A stretch of DNA of 64,000 bases from the NCBI RefSeq assembly GCF_019083965.1, contig NZ_JAHRCY010000031.1:1-64000 (forward strand). Direction: 5' to 3'. The notes beneath the pieces were generated by a model that saw nothing but the letters and a program-made list of their open reading frames with translations, was not told where the DNA came from and did not search any database. Position 1 is the first letter of the stretch, and each line of letters opens with the position of its first letter. Positions 42,526 through 50,216 of the stretch are shown in pieces. A program made the position numbers and the translations under genes. Origin of the DNA: Catellatospora tritici. GTDB taxonomy: Bacteria; Actinomycetota; Actinomycetes; Mycobacteriales; Micromonosporaceae.

Positions 42526-42978
42526 ATGGACCGCATCGTGATCAAGCCGCGCATTCAGATCACTTGCCTGGTGATCGTTTTCGGGGTGTTCGGTGTACTG
42601 GGCATCGGCTACTTCACCAACCTGCACGTGGTGGCCGAGCGCAACTGGTTCGGCCTGGCCCTGGGGTGCGTCTGCACGGTCGGCGGCCTGCTCGGGATCT
42701 GGAGGTCGCTATGGCTCGGGGTGGTGATCGACGCCAAGGGAGTGTGCGTGCGCAACCTCGACAGCCGCGACGACATCACTCCATGGCAGGACGTCCTGTC
42801 GATCGAGTGCGCACAGATGGACGCGCGCGCCGGACTGCCGATCTACGGTCCGGTCCTGCTCGTGGGTGACCCGGCGACGGCTCTTCCCATCAGGCCGCTT
42901 GGCACGTACTCACGGCAGGACGCGGAGCGCAGGACCGCCCAACTGCGCAGCCTCAAGGATGGCGCCGCGCCGAACTGA
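42526..42978 (+). CDS. Small membrane protein with PH-like domain
   Basis: The 150-residue protein has two membrane segments (about residues 11-30 and 43-66) and then a cytoplasmic beta-rich region (VVIDAKGVCVRNLDSRDDI, ITPWQDVLSIEC) typical of bacterial PH-like domains. It starts at ATG 42526. No function is known for these proteins beyond possible membrane-associated scaffolding. Confidence 0.7.
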   Translation: MDRIVIKPRIQITCLVIVFGVFGVLGIGYFTNLHVVAERNWFGLALGCVCTVGGLLGIWRSLWLGVVIDAKGVCVRNLDSRDDITPWQDVLSIECAQMDARAGLPIYGPVLLVGDPATALPIRPLGTYSRQDAERRTAQLRSLKDGAAPN

Positions 42979-42989
42979 CGGCACGACGT

Positions 42990-43934
42990 TCAGCCCGCGA
43001 CGGCGGAGACGGATCCGCGGGGCCTACGCAGCCGGCGGAGCTGCCGGAACACCTCGATCAGCGACCACAGGGCCGACACCACCAGCGCGAGCTTCATGAA
43101 CTCGTCGGTCGGCCGGGCCACGAAGATCGGCCCGGCGAGCACACACCACGCCATGACCACAGCGGACAGTGCCGTCAGCCCCAATGAGATCCGCCGGGTC
43201 ACCGACTCCCAGCGCCCACGCACCGCCAGAACGACCAGCAGCGCGATCTGGGCCAGCATGAGCGCGAGCAGGATCGGGCCGCGCACGCGCAGGAAGTCGG
43301 CGTCGTAGACGAAAGCGTCGAGGGCGGACTGCGCCGCGCGGCCGCCGGACAGTTGGTCAAGCACGCGCGGGAACCAGATCAGCAGCGCGGTGCCGACCAG
43401 TGCGAAGAACCCCCCGGTGAGGTTCGCGGCGCGGTTGACCCGGTCACTCGACGGCGGTCGGGGCTGCCAGGTGAGCCGCCGGGCCCAGTGGCGGCGCGCC
43501 CAGGCGGTGCCCGCGAAGGCGACGCCGACCGCGCCGGGCCACCACAGCGCCGCCAGCCCCGCGCCCAGCCACCAGTCGCGGATCGCGAGCAGCGCGTCGT
43601 CGTAGGGCACCGGCGGCCACAGCACTTCGATCAGGCCCGCCACCCAGATGACGGCGACGCCGATGACGGAGGTCTTCACCACCCGCCGGGTGTCGACCGG
43701 ATCGATGAGCGGTCGCGCGGGCCGGTAGCGCAGCGCGACCTCGTTGGGGTGGCCGAACGCGTTGAGCAGCTCGCGGGCCAGCCCGTCGCGGTCGGCGCCG
43801 GGTCCGGCGGCGCGCTCGGCCAACTCGTCGCGCAGCAGGGTGCGCAGTTCGGCGGCGACGTCGTCGCGCTGGCGGCGCGGCAGCTGCACGACGACGTCGG
43901 ACACGTAGCTGTCGATCAGTTCGTCAGCGTTCAT
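42990..43934 (-). CDS. HAAS-domain membrane protein (permease prefix type)
   Basis: The 314-residue protein starts MNADELIDSYVSDVVVQLPR. That is the HAAS/permease-prefix domain: a helical domain with RQRDDVAAELRTLLRDEL and a GHPNEVALRYRP motif. At least five membrane segments follow. HAAS proteins are usually partners or targets of PadR regulators; here the PadR gene is directly upstream with an 11-bp overlap. The output of the pair is unknown, perhaps membrane or envelope stress. Confidence 0.83.
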   Translation of the reverse strand: MNADELIDSYVSDVVVQLPRRQRDDVAAELRTLLRDELAERAAGPGADRDGLARELLNAFGHPNEVALRYRPARPLIDPVDTRRVVKTSVIGVAVIWVAGLIEVLWPPVPYDDALLAIRDWWLGAGLAALWWPGAVGVAFAGTAWARRHWARRLTWQPRPPSSDRVNRAANLTGGFFALVGTALLIWFPRVLDQLSGGRAAQSALDAFVYDADFLRVRGPILLALMLAQIALLVVLAVRGRWESVTRRISLGLTALSAVVMAWCVLAGPIFVARPTDEFMKLALVVSALWSLIEVFRQLRRLRRPRGSVSAVAG

Positions 43935-44274
43935 CGGTCTTCGAGCCCTTCAGCAGATCGGCCATGGTGTCGTTGAGGGTGCGATAGGTCTCGGTCAGGC
44001 GCTGGTAGAGCTTGCGGCCTTCGGGGCTGAGCGCGTAGTAGCGGCGGGGCGGGCCCTCGCTGGTGCGCCACTGGCTGGTCAGCAGGCCCTGGGTCTCCAG
44101 ACGGCGCAGCAGGGGGTAGAGGGTGCCCTCCTCGATCTGCATGCCGGCCACGGCCAGGGACTGACGCAGCTCGTAGCCGTAACGGAAGTCGTCGAGCTGG
44201 GACAGGACGGCGAGCACCACCACCCCGCGGCGCAGCTCCAGTTCGAGCTTCTCGTACACGTCACCCAAAGCCAT
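43924..44274 (-). CDS. PadR family transcriptional regulator
   Basis: The 116-residue regulator starts at ATG 44274 (MALGDVYEKLELELRRG). It has the PadR winged helix VLAVLSQLDDFRYGYELRQSL, EEGTLYPLLRRLETQGLL and the wing GPPRRYYALSPEGRKL. It overlaps the downstream HAAS membrane gene and very likely represses the operon. The promoter directly upstream carries a perfect palindrome over the -10 box and leaves almost no leader. Confidence 0.92.
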   Translation of the reverse strand: MALGDVYEKLELELRRGVVVLAVLSQLDDFRYGYELRQSLAVAGMQIEEGTLYPLLRRLETQGLLTSQWRTSEGPPRRYYALSPEGRKLYQRLTETYRTLNDTMADLLKGSKTDER

Positions 44275-44280
44275 GTGCCA

Positions 44281-44309
44281 CACAGTACTGTGCGGCGTAC
44301 AGTAAGGCA
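44281..44309 (-). promoter_or_regulatory. PadR promoter with operator palindrome, leaderless
   Basis: On the minus strand TTGCCT is followed after exactly 17 bp by TACTGT (44288-44283), a standard promoter pair. A perfect 12-bp palindrome, CACAGTACTGTG (44281-44292), overlaps the -10, with a further TACAGTA at 44298-44304. Only 8 bp separate the -10 from the PadR ATG, so the transcript should be leaderless. Binding of PadR to the palindrome would shut off its own promoter. Confidence 0.7.
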
Positions 44310-44314
44310 ACGTC

Positions 44315-44722
44315 TTGACAGCGCGGACCCGCGGCAAGATACTTCATGCGTGAAGGATTCGGCCCGATAGGGGCCGGGCCCCGCTATTTCGCCAGCGTTC
44401 TCGCATCCATCATCCGGACCGCGATTGAGCGCTGGCTATTGCTGTTTTTGCAGCTCAATGACCATGCACATTGGTCAGTACACAGCGTATTAAGAATGCC
44501 GAAACAGTCGTGTAACGACACTCGCGGACGCTATGCGTGCCCGGCATTCAAGTGGCCGCCCGGCAGCCGACACAACCGGCTGGGGCCGCCGCTGCGCGCT
44601 GCCGTCGCACCGCAACGCCTCTACCACCGCGGGAACGGCCCAAGCCGACGACGTCTCCCCCACCGCGGTTTCGTCCTTGCCTCAACGACTCGTGTTCCGC
44701 TGACGCTGGGAGATTTCCGAAG
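44315..44722 (+). promoter_or_regulatory. Upstream region of the urea operon
   Basis: The 448-bp gap between the PadR start and urtA is AT-rich for this genome and contains no plausible gene. It includes a TTGACA at 44315-44320 and, further down, a GlnR-like box. Long upstream regions are typical of nitrogen-controlled operons. Confidence 0.5.
44501..44516 (+). promoter_or_regulatory. GlnR-like half box upstream of urtA
   Basis: GAAAC (44501-44505) and GTAAC (44512-44516) are separated by exactly 6 nt, the spacing of the actinobacterial GlnR consensus (GTnAC and GAAAC elements alternating every 11 bp). Flanking elements on either side are not conserved. GlnR control of urea uptake and urease is known in actinomycetes. 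Confidence 0.5.
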
Positions 44723-45967
44723 ATGTTCAGGTTCCATGGCCGCCGCCTGGCGGCGTGCAGTGCCATCCTGGCCGCCGCGCTGGCGTTCAGCGCCTGCGGC
44801 AGCAAGACCGGCGAGACCGGCACCACCAGCGGCGTCACCGCCGACACCTCGGGCGACACCGTCAAGGTCGGCCTGCTCAACTCGCTGTCGGGCACCATGG
44901 CCATCAGCGAGGTAACCGTCCGCGACTCGATCAACCTCGCCATCGAGGAGATCAACGCCGCCGGCGGCGTGCTCGGCAAGAAGCTGCAGCCCATCAGCGA
45001 GGACGGCGCCTCCGACTGGCCGACCTTCGCCGAGAAGGCCAAGAAGCTCATCAAGGAGGACCGGGTCGCCGCGGTCTTCGGCTGCTGGACCTCGGCCAGC
45101 CGCAAGGCGGTCAAGCCCGTCTTCGAGGAGAACAAGGCGCTGCTGTTCTACCCGGTGCAGTACGAGGGCCTGGAGCAGTCGCCGTACATCTTCTACACCG
45201 GCGCCACCACCAACCAGCAGATCGTGCCCGGCCTGGACTACCTCAAGGCGCAGGGCAAGAAGTCGGTCTACCTGGTCGGCAGCGACTACGTCTTCCCGCG
45301 TACCGCCAACAAGATCATCAAGGCGTACGCGGCGGCCAACGGCATGACCGTGCTCGGCGAGGACTACGCCCCGCTCGGCTCCACCGAGTTCGGCACCATC
45401 GTCAACAAGGTCAAGTCGGCCAAGGCCGACGCGGTGTTCAACACCCTCAACGGCGACAGCAACGTGGCCTTCTTCAAGGAGTACAAGTCCGCGGGCCTGA
45501 CCGCCGCGACCATGCCGGTCGTCTCGGTGTCCATCGCCGAGGAGGAGGTCAAGAGCATCGGCACGCAGTACCTCGCGGGCCAGCTCACGGCGTGGAACTA
45601 CTACCAGACCACCACCGGCGCCGCCAACGACAAGTTCGTCAAGGCGTACAAGGCCAAGTACGGCGCGGACAAGCCCACCTCCGACCCGATGGAGGCCGCA
45701 TACGTCTCGGTCTACCTGTGGAAGGCGATGGTCGAGAAGGCCCAGTCCTTCGACGTGGAGAAGGTCAAGGCCGCCTCCGACGGCATCACCTTCGACGCCC
45801 CTGAGGGCACGGTCACCATCGACGGCGCCACGCAGCACATCTCCAAGACCGCCCGCATCGGCAAGATCGGCGACGACGGCCTGATCACCGAGGTGTGGAA
45901 CTCCGGCTCGCCGGTCAAGCCCGACCCGTACCTCAAGGGATACCCCTGGGCCAGCGGCCTGTCCTGA
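44723..45967 (+). CDS. urtA: Urea ABC transporter substrate-binding lipoprotein
   Basis: The 414-residue protein starts at ATG 44723 and has a lipoprotein signal with the lipobox A-F-S-A-C (Cys25). The mature protein is a type-I periplasmic binding fold of the urea/amide group: VKVGLLNSLSGTMAISE, VFGCWTSASRKAV and LFYPVQYEGLEQSP are hallmark UrtA stretches. It captures urea outside the cell for the UrtBC permease. It is the first gene of urtABCDE-ureABCFGD. Confidence 0.96.
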   Translation: MFRFHGRRLAACSAILAAALAFSACGSKTGETGTTSGVTADTSGDTVKVGLLNSLSGTMAISEVTVRDSINLAIEEINAAGGVLGKKLQPISEDGASDWPTFAEKAKKLIKEDRVAAVFGCWTSASRKAVKPVFEENKALLFYPVQYEGLEQSPYIFYTGATTNQQIVPGLDYLKAQGKKSVYLVGSDYVFPRTANKIIKAYAAANGMTVLGEDYAPLGSTEFGTIVNKVKSAKADAVFNTLNGDSNVAFFKEYKSAGLTAATMPVVSVSIAEEEVKSIGTQYLAGQLTAWNYYQTTTGAANDKFVKAYKAKYGADKPTSDPMEAAYVSVYLWKAMVEKAQSFDVEKVKAASDGITFDAPEGTVTIDGATQHISKTARIGKIGDDGLITEVWNSGSPVKPDPYLKGYPWASGLS

Positions 45968-45980
45968 CCCTCACCACCCC

Positions 45981-46016
45981 GGCCGGTGGAGCGGAGCCCC
46001 AGCCGCTCCACCGGCC
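45981..46016 (+). terminator. Attenuating hairpin between urtA and urtB
   Basis: A perfect 13-bp stem (45981-45993 with 46004-46016) and a 10-nt loop lie in the urtA-urtB gap, with no U-tract. It likely raises UrtA levels relative to the membrane genes. Confidence 0.65.
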
Positions 46017-46043
46017 CTCACCCACGACGAGGGGCGAACCCCG

Positions 46044-46943
46044 ATGACCGTGATCCTCGGCCAGCTGTTCACCGGCATCAGCATCGGCGCGGTGCTGCTG
46101 CTCATCGCGCTCGGCCTGGCCCTGACGTTCGGGCAGATGAACGTCATCAACATGGCGCACGGCGAGTTCATCATGGCCGGCGCCTACACCACGTACGTGC
46201 TCCAGCAGGTGCTCACCGACGCCGGGATGTCACTGCTGGTGGCGATCCCGGTCGCGTTCGTGGTCGCGGGCCTGCTCGGCGTGCTGCTGGAGGTGCTGCT
46301 GATCCGGCGGCTCTACCTGCGGCCGCTGGACACCCTGCTGGTCACCTGGGGCGTGTCACTGATGCTGCAGCAGCTGGCCCGGGACATCTTCGGCGCGCCC
46401 AACGTGCAGACCCGCGCGCCGGACCTGCTCACCGGCAGCACCACGCTGCTGCGTACCGCCGACGGCGACGTGTCGATCGCCAACAGCCGCCTGTTCATCC
46501 TGACCCTGGCCGTGCTGGCGGTCGCCGCGCTCACCGCCGTGCTCAAGTGGACGCCGCTGGGCCGTCGCATCCGGGCCGTGGTGCAGAACCGCGACCTGGC
46601 CGCCGTCTCCGGCATCGCCAACGGCCGTATCGACCGGCTCACCTTCTTCATCGGCTCCGGCCTGGCCGGGGTGGCCGGGGTGGCACTGACGCTGCTCGGC
46701 CCGATCGGCCCGACCATGGGCACCAACATCATCATCGACGCGTTCCTGGTGGTCGTCGTCGGCGGCATCGGGCAGATCAAGGGGAGCGTGATCGTGGCCT
46801 TCGTCCTCGGCATGCTGCAGTCCACCGTGGAATACCTGACCACCCTCTCGGTCGCCAAGGTGATCGTGTTCGTGGCGATCGTGGCGTTCCTGCAGTGGCG
46901 CCCGCAGGGCATGTTCACGCTGCGGACCCGGAGCCTGGCATGA
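46044..46943 (+). CDS. urtB: Urea ABC transporter permease UrtB
   Basis: The 299-residue LivH-like permease has about eight membrane segments. It has the family features MNVINMAHGEFIMAGAYTTY, a long middle loop (DLLTGSTTLLRTADGD) specific to urea systems, and VVVGGIGQIKGS. It partners with UrtC in the inner membrane. The ATG 46044 lies 76 bp after urtA, and the stop overlaps the urtC start. Confidence 0.95.
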   Translation: MTVILGQLFTGISIGAVLLLIALGLALTFGQMNVINMAHGEFIMAGAYTTYVLQQVLTDAGMSLLVAIPVAFVVAGLLGVLLEVLLIRRLYLRPLDTLLVTWGVSLMLQQLARDIFGAPNVQTRAPDLLTGSTTLLRTADGDVSIANSRLFILTLAVLAVAALTAVLKWTPLGRRIRAVVQNRDLAAVSGIANGRIDRLTFFIGSGLAGVAGVALTLLGPIGPTMGTNIIIDAFLVVVVGGIGQIKGSVIVAFVLGMLQSTVEYLTTLSVAKVIVFVAIVAFLQWRPQGMFTLRTRSLA

Positions 46944-48067
46944 GCGCCCTCGAGAGCGCGCGCTGGTCGCCGAGCGGCCGGACCCGCGCGATCGCCGGAT
47001 TCGCCGCGGGGGCGGTGCTGCTGTTCGCGCTGGCCCCGGCCGTGCTGACCGACTTCCGGCTCAGCCTGCTGGCCAAGTACCTGTGCTTCGCCATCGTCGC
47101 CGTCGGCGTCGGCCTGGCCTGGGGGCGCGGCGGCCTGCTCACCCTCGGCCAGGGCGTCTTCTTCGGCCTGGGCGGCTACGCGATGGCGATGCACCTCAAG
47201 CTCGCCGACGCGGGTCCAGGCAACATGCCCGACTTCATGCAGCTGTACGGCCAGCTCGACGAACTGCCCGCCTGGTGGCGCCCGTTCGAGAACCCCGTCT
47301 TCGCGCTGGCCGCCACGATGCTGCTGCCGATGCTGGTCGCCTTCGGCCTCGGCTCGCTGGTGTTCCGGCGCCGGGTGCGCGGCGCCTACTTCGCCATCCT
47401 GAGCCAGGCCCTGGCCGCCGCGATGGTCATCCTGCTGATCGGTCAGCAGGGCACCACCGGCGGCACCAACGGCCTCACCGACATCAAGGGCTTCTTCGGG
47501 TACGCCCTCGACGACCCGGTCAACCAGCGCACCGTGTACTTCATCATCGCGGCCGTGCTGCTGGCGCTGCTGTGGCTGGCCCGGCAACTGATGCACAGCC
47601 GCTACGGCGAACTGCTGGTCGCCGTGCGCGACGCCGAGGAGCGGGTGCGTTTCCTCGGCTACAACCCCGCCAACGTCAAGCTCGTCGCGTACGTCGTCGC
47701 CGCTGGGATGGCGGGCCTGGCCGGGGCGCTGTTCGTGCCCGCGGTCGGCATCATCTCCCCCGCGCTGATCGGCATCGTGCCCTCGATCGAGCTGGTCATC
47801 GGGGTGGCCGTCGGCGGTCGGGCCACCCTGCTCGGGCCGGTCGTCGGCGCGGTCGCGGTGGCGTGGGCGAAGACCGCGCTTTCAGAGCGGTTCCCCGGCA
47901 CCTGGACGTACGCGCAGGGCCTGATGTTCGTGCTGGTCGTGGCGTTCCTGCCGGGCGGCCTGGCGGCCCTGTGGGGACTGGTCCGCCGCCGTGGCGAGCA
48001 GCCGCCCGCCGCACCGTCACCGGTCGCGGCCCAGCCGCAGCCGACTCCGAGCGAGGTGGCCGCATGA
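46940..48067 (+). CDS. urtC: Urea ABC transporter permease UrtC
   Basis: The 375-residue LivM-like permease starts at ATG 46940, overlapping the urtB stop by 4 bp. It has about ten membrane segments, with GRGGLLTLGQGVFFGLGGYA and the QQGTTGGTNGLTDIKGFFGY motif of the branched-chain/urea permease group. The C-terminus is a Pro/Ala/Gln tail ending SEVAA. The gene ends in an ATGA shared with a 14-codon ORF. Confidence 0.95.
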   Translation: MSALESARWSPSGRTRAIAGFAAGAVLLFALAPAVLTDFRLSLLAKYLCFAIVAVGVGLAWGRGGLLTLGQGVFFGLGGYAMAMHLKLADAGPGNMPDFMQLYGQLDELPAWWRPFENPVFALAATMLLPMLVAFGLGSLVFRRRVRGAYFAILSQALAAAMVILLIGQQGTTGGTNGLTDIKGFFGYALDDPVNQRTVYFIIAAVLLALLWLARQLMHSRYGELLVAVRDAEERVRFLGYNPANVKLVAYVVAAGMAGLAGALFVPAVGIISPALIGIVPSIELVIGVAVGGRATLLGPVVGAVAVAWAKTALSERFPGTWTYAQGLMFVLVVAFLPGGLAALWGLVRRRGEQPPAAPSPVAAQPQPTPSEVAA

Positions 48068-48108
48068 GCCGCAGTCAGCGCGACTTTCAGCGAGAGGTGG
48101 CGGCATGA
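48064..48108 (+). CDS. 14-codon bridging ORF between urtC and urtD
   Basis: An ATG at 48064 overlaps the urtC stop (ATGA). After 14 codons (MSRSQRDFQREVAA) the frame ends in another ATGA that is the urtD start. The sequence gaggtggc-g-gcatgagc occurs at both junctions, so the short ORF probably arose by duplication of the junction. It could keep ribosomes coupled from urtC to urtD. Whether it is translated is unknown. Confidence 0.4.
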   Translation: MSRSQRDFQREVAA

Positions 48109-48851
48109 GCACCGGGGGCGGGCTGCGGATCCGCGATCTGCGGGTGGTGTTCGACGGGTTCGTCGCCGTCGACGGCGTCGACCTGGACGTGGCGCCGGGC
48201 GACCTGCGCTTCCTGATCGGACCGAACGGGGCGGGCAAGACCACCCTGGTCGACGCGGTGACCGGGCTGGTCAAGTCGTCCGGGTCGGCCCGGTTCGGCG
48301 AGCACGAACTGCTCGGGCGCGACGTGCACCGCATCGTACGGCTCGGGGTCGGGCGCACGTTCCAGACCGCGGCGGTGTTCGAGGAGCTGACCGTACTGCA
48401 GAACCTCGACATCGCGGCGGGCGCCGGGCGGGGGCCGTGGACGATGCTGCGGCGGCGCCGAGGCATACCCGATGATGTCGCGAAAGCGCTGGAGACCATC
48501 GGATTGGCCGACCGGCGCGACGCGCTGGCGGGCACCCTGGCGCACGGGCAGAAGCAGTGGCTGGAGATCGGGATGCTGCTGGTGCAGGACGCCAAGCTGC
48601 TACTGCTCGACGAGCCGGTCGCGGGCATGAGCCACGAGGAGCGGGAGGCCACCGGCGCGCTGCTGGAGGCGGTCAGCGGCGAGCGGACCGTGGTCGTGAT
48701 CGAACACGACATGGACTTCCTGCGCCGCTGGGCCCGCACCGTCACCGTGCTGCACGCCGGGAAGGTGCTCAGCGAGGGCACGGTCGCGCAGGTGCAGGCG
48801 GACCCGCGCGTGCAGGAGGTCTATCTCGGACACGCGGCGAAGGAGGCCTGA
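48105..48851 (+). CDS. urtD: Urea ABC transporter ATP-binding protein UrtD
   Basis: The 248-residue LivG-like ATPase has Walker A IGPNGAGKTTLVDAV, a signature region in which the classic LSGGQ is replaced by LAHGQKQWLEIGM (typical of UrtD), and Walker B LLLLDEPVAGMSHEE, followed by VVVIEHDMDFLRR. It energises urea uptake with UrtE. The start at 48105 is coupled through the short bridging ORF. Confidence 0.95.
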   Translation: MSTGGGLRIRDLRVVFDGFVAVDGVDLDVAPGDLRFLIGPNGAGKTTLVDAVTGLVKSSGSARFGEHELLGRDVHRIVRLGVGRTFQTAAVFEELTVLQNLDIAAGAGRGPWTMLRRRRGIPDDVAKALETIGLADRRDALAGTLAHGQKQWLEIGMLLVQDAKLLLLDEPVAGMSHEEREATGALLEAVSGERTVVVIEHDMDFLRRWARTVTVLHAGKVLSEGTVAQVQADPRVQEVYLGHAAKEA

Positions 48852-49540
48852 TGCTGCGCATCGAAGCGATCACTGCCGGGTACGGCCGCAGCATCGTGCT
48901 GCGCGACGTCGACGTGACCGTCGCCGACAGCACCGTGACGGCCGTGCTCGGCCACAACGGGGCGGGCAAGAGCACGCTGCTGCGGGCCGCGATCGGGCTG
49001 ATCAAGCCGCGTTCGGGCATGGTGCTGCTGGCCGGGGAGGACGTCACCAGGCTCGCCCCGCACCAGCGGGTCGACCGGGGCATGGCGTACGTCCCGCAGG
49101 GTCAGCAGTGCTTCCCGCACCTGACGGCGGCGGAGAACCTGCAGTTGGTCGCCGACGGCAGGCGCGGCGGCAAGGAGGCGCTGGCCGAGTCGCTGGACCT
49201 GTTTCCGGCACTGACCGGGCTGCTGCGGCGCCGGGCGGGACTGCTGTCGGGCGGGCAGCGGCAGCAGCTGGCGATCGCGCGAGCGCTGATCACGCGACCG
49301 AAGCTGCTGCTGCTGGACGAGCCGACCGAGGGCATCCAGCCCAACGTGGTGGCCGAGATCGAGCAGGCGATCCTGGCGCTGGCGGCGGGCGGGTTGTCGG
49401 TGCTGCTGGTCGAGCAGCATCTGGGGTTCGCGCTGCGCGCGGCGCACCGCTACCACGTACTCGAATCGGGCAGAGTGACCTCAACGGGTGGGGGTGGCAG
49501 CGGCGCCGAACCCGCCGTCCGTGCCGCCCTGTCCGTGTGA
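48851..49540 (+). CDS. urtE: Urea ABC transporter ATP-binding protein UrtE
   Basis: The 229-residue LivF-like ATPase has Walker A LGHNGAGKSTLLRA, signature LLSGGQRQQLAIARAL, and Walker B LLLLDEPTEGIQPNVV; the EGIQP ending is characteristic of UrtE. Its ATG overlaps the urtD stop by one base. It pairs with UrtD on the cytoplasmic face. Confidence 0.95.
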   Translation: MLRIEAITAGYGRSIVLRDVDVTVADSTVTAVLGHNGAGKSTLLRAAIGLIKPRSGMVLLAGEDVTRLAPHQRVDRGMAYVPQGQQCFPHLTAAENLQLVADGRRGGKEALAESLDLFPALTGLLRRRAGLLSGGQRQQLAIARALITRPKLLLLDEPTEGIQPNVVAEIEQAILALAAGGLSVLLVEQHLGFALRAAHRYHVLESGRVTSTGGGGSGAEPAVRAALSV

Positions 49541-49555
49541 ACCGAAGGACGGTCC

Positions 49556-49858
49556 ATGTTCCTCACCCAGCATGAGCAGGAACGGCTGCTCATCCACGTG
49601 GCCGCCGACGTCGCCGAGCGGCGTCGCGCCCGTGGGCTGCTGCTCAACTACCCGGAGTCCGTCGCGATCATCACCCGCTTCCTGCTGGAGGGCGCCCGCG
49701 ACGGGTGCACGGTGGTCGAGCTGATGGAGACGGGCGCGCAGGTGCTCACCCGAGACGACGTCCTGCCGGGCGTCCCCGAGATGCTGAAGGAGGTGCAGGT
49801 GGAGGCGACGTTCCCGGACGGCACCAAGTTGGTGACGGTGCACCACCCGATCCGGTGA
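49556..49858 (+). CDS. ureA: Urease gamma subunit
   Basis: The 100-residue protein is a full-length UreA: LTQHEQERLLIHVAADVAERR at the start, LNYPESVAIITRFLLEGARDG and the closing TKLVTVHHPIR. It is the smallest structural subunit of cytoplasmic urease. Its stop overlaps the ureB GTG start (GTGA). Confidence 0.97.
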   Translation: MFLTQHEQERLLIHVAADVAERRRARGLLLNYPESVAIITRFLLEGARDGCTVVELMETGAQVLTRDDVLPGVPEMLKEVQVEATFPDGTKLVTVHHPIR

Positions 49859-50160
49859 TCCCCGGCGAGGTGCTGCACGGGCAGGGCGGGGTCGAGCTCA
49901 ACGCCGACCGCCCGGTGACCGTGCTGCTGGTGACCAACACGGCCGACCGGCCGGTGCAGGTCGGCTCGCACTACCACTTCGCCGAGGCCAACCCGGGCCT
50001 GTCGTTCGACCGGCAGGCGGCGTGGGGCCAGCGGTTGGCCGTGCCCGCCGGGACCGCGGTGCGGTTCGAGCCGGGGGTATCGCGAGAGGTCGAGCTGGTG
50101 CCGCTGGCCGGCGCCCGGATCGTGCCCGGCCTGCGCGGCGAGTGCGGAGGAGAGCTGTGA
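49855..50160 (+). CDS. ureB: Urease beta subunit
   Basis: The 101-residue protein starts at GTG 49855 (IPGEVLHGQGGVELNADRP). The family motif VGSHYHFAEANPGLSFDR and VRFEPGVSREVELV are present. It overlaps ureA by 4 bp. Its stop overlaps a 19-codon ORF that bridges to ureC. Confidence 0.97.
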   Translation: MIPGEVLHGQGGVELNADRPVTVLLVTNTADRPVQVGSHYHFAEANPGLSFDRQAAWGQRLAVPAGTAVRFEPGVSREVELVPLAGARIVPGLRGECGGEL

Positions 50161-50216
50161 ACGGCGACATGCGACCCGGTGAGCACCGCGGTCACCGACG
50201 GATGGGAGCGCTGTGA
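50157..50216 (+). CDS. 19-codon bridging ORF between ureB and ureC
   Basis: A GTG at 50157 overlaps the ureB stop (GTGA) and has a strong GGAGGAG at 50146-50152. The 19-codon frame (VNGDMRPGEHRGHRRMGAL) ends in a second GTGA at 50213-50216 that holds the ureC start. The frame is His/Arg-rich. It may serve translational coupling; it is the second such element in this operon. Confidence 0.4.
   Translation: MNGDMRPGEHRGHRRMGAL

Noticed and set aside
44346..44915. Possible gene in the urtA upstream region
   Set aside because: The frame is mixed in composition, has no ribosome-binding site or domain, and runs out of frame into urtA; the region looks regulatory.
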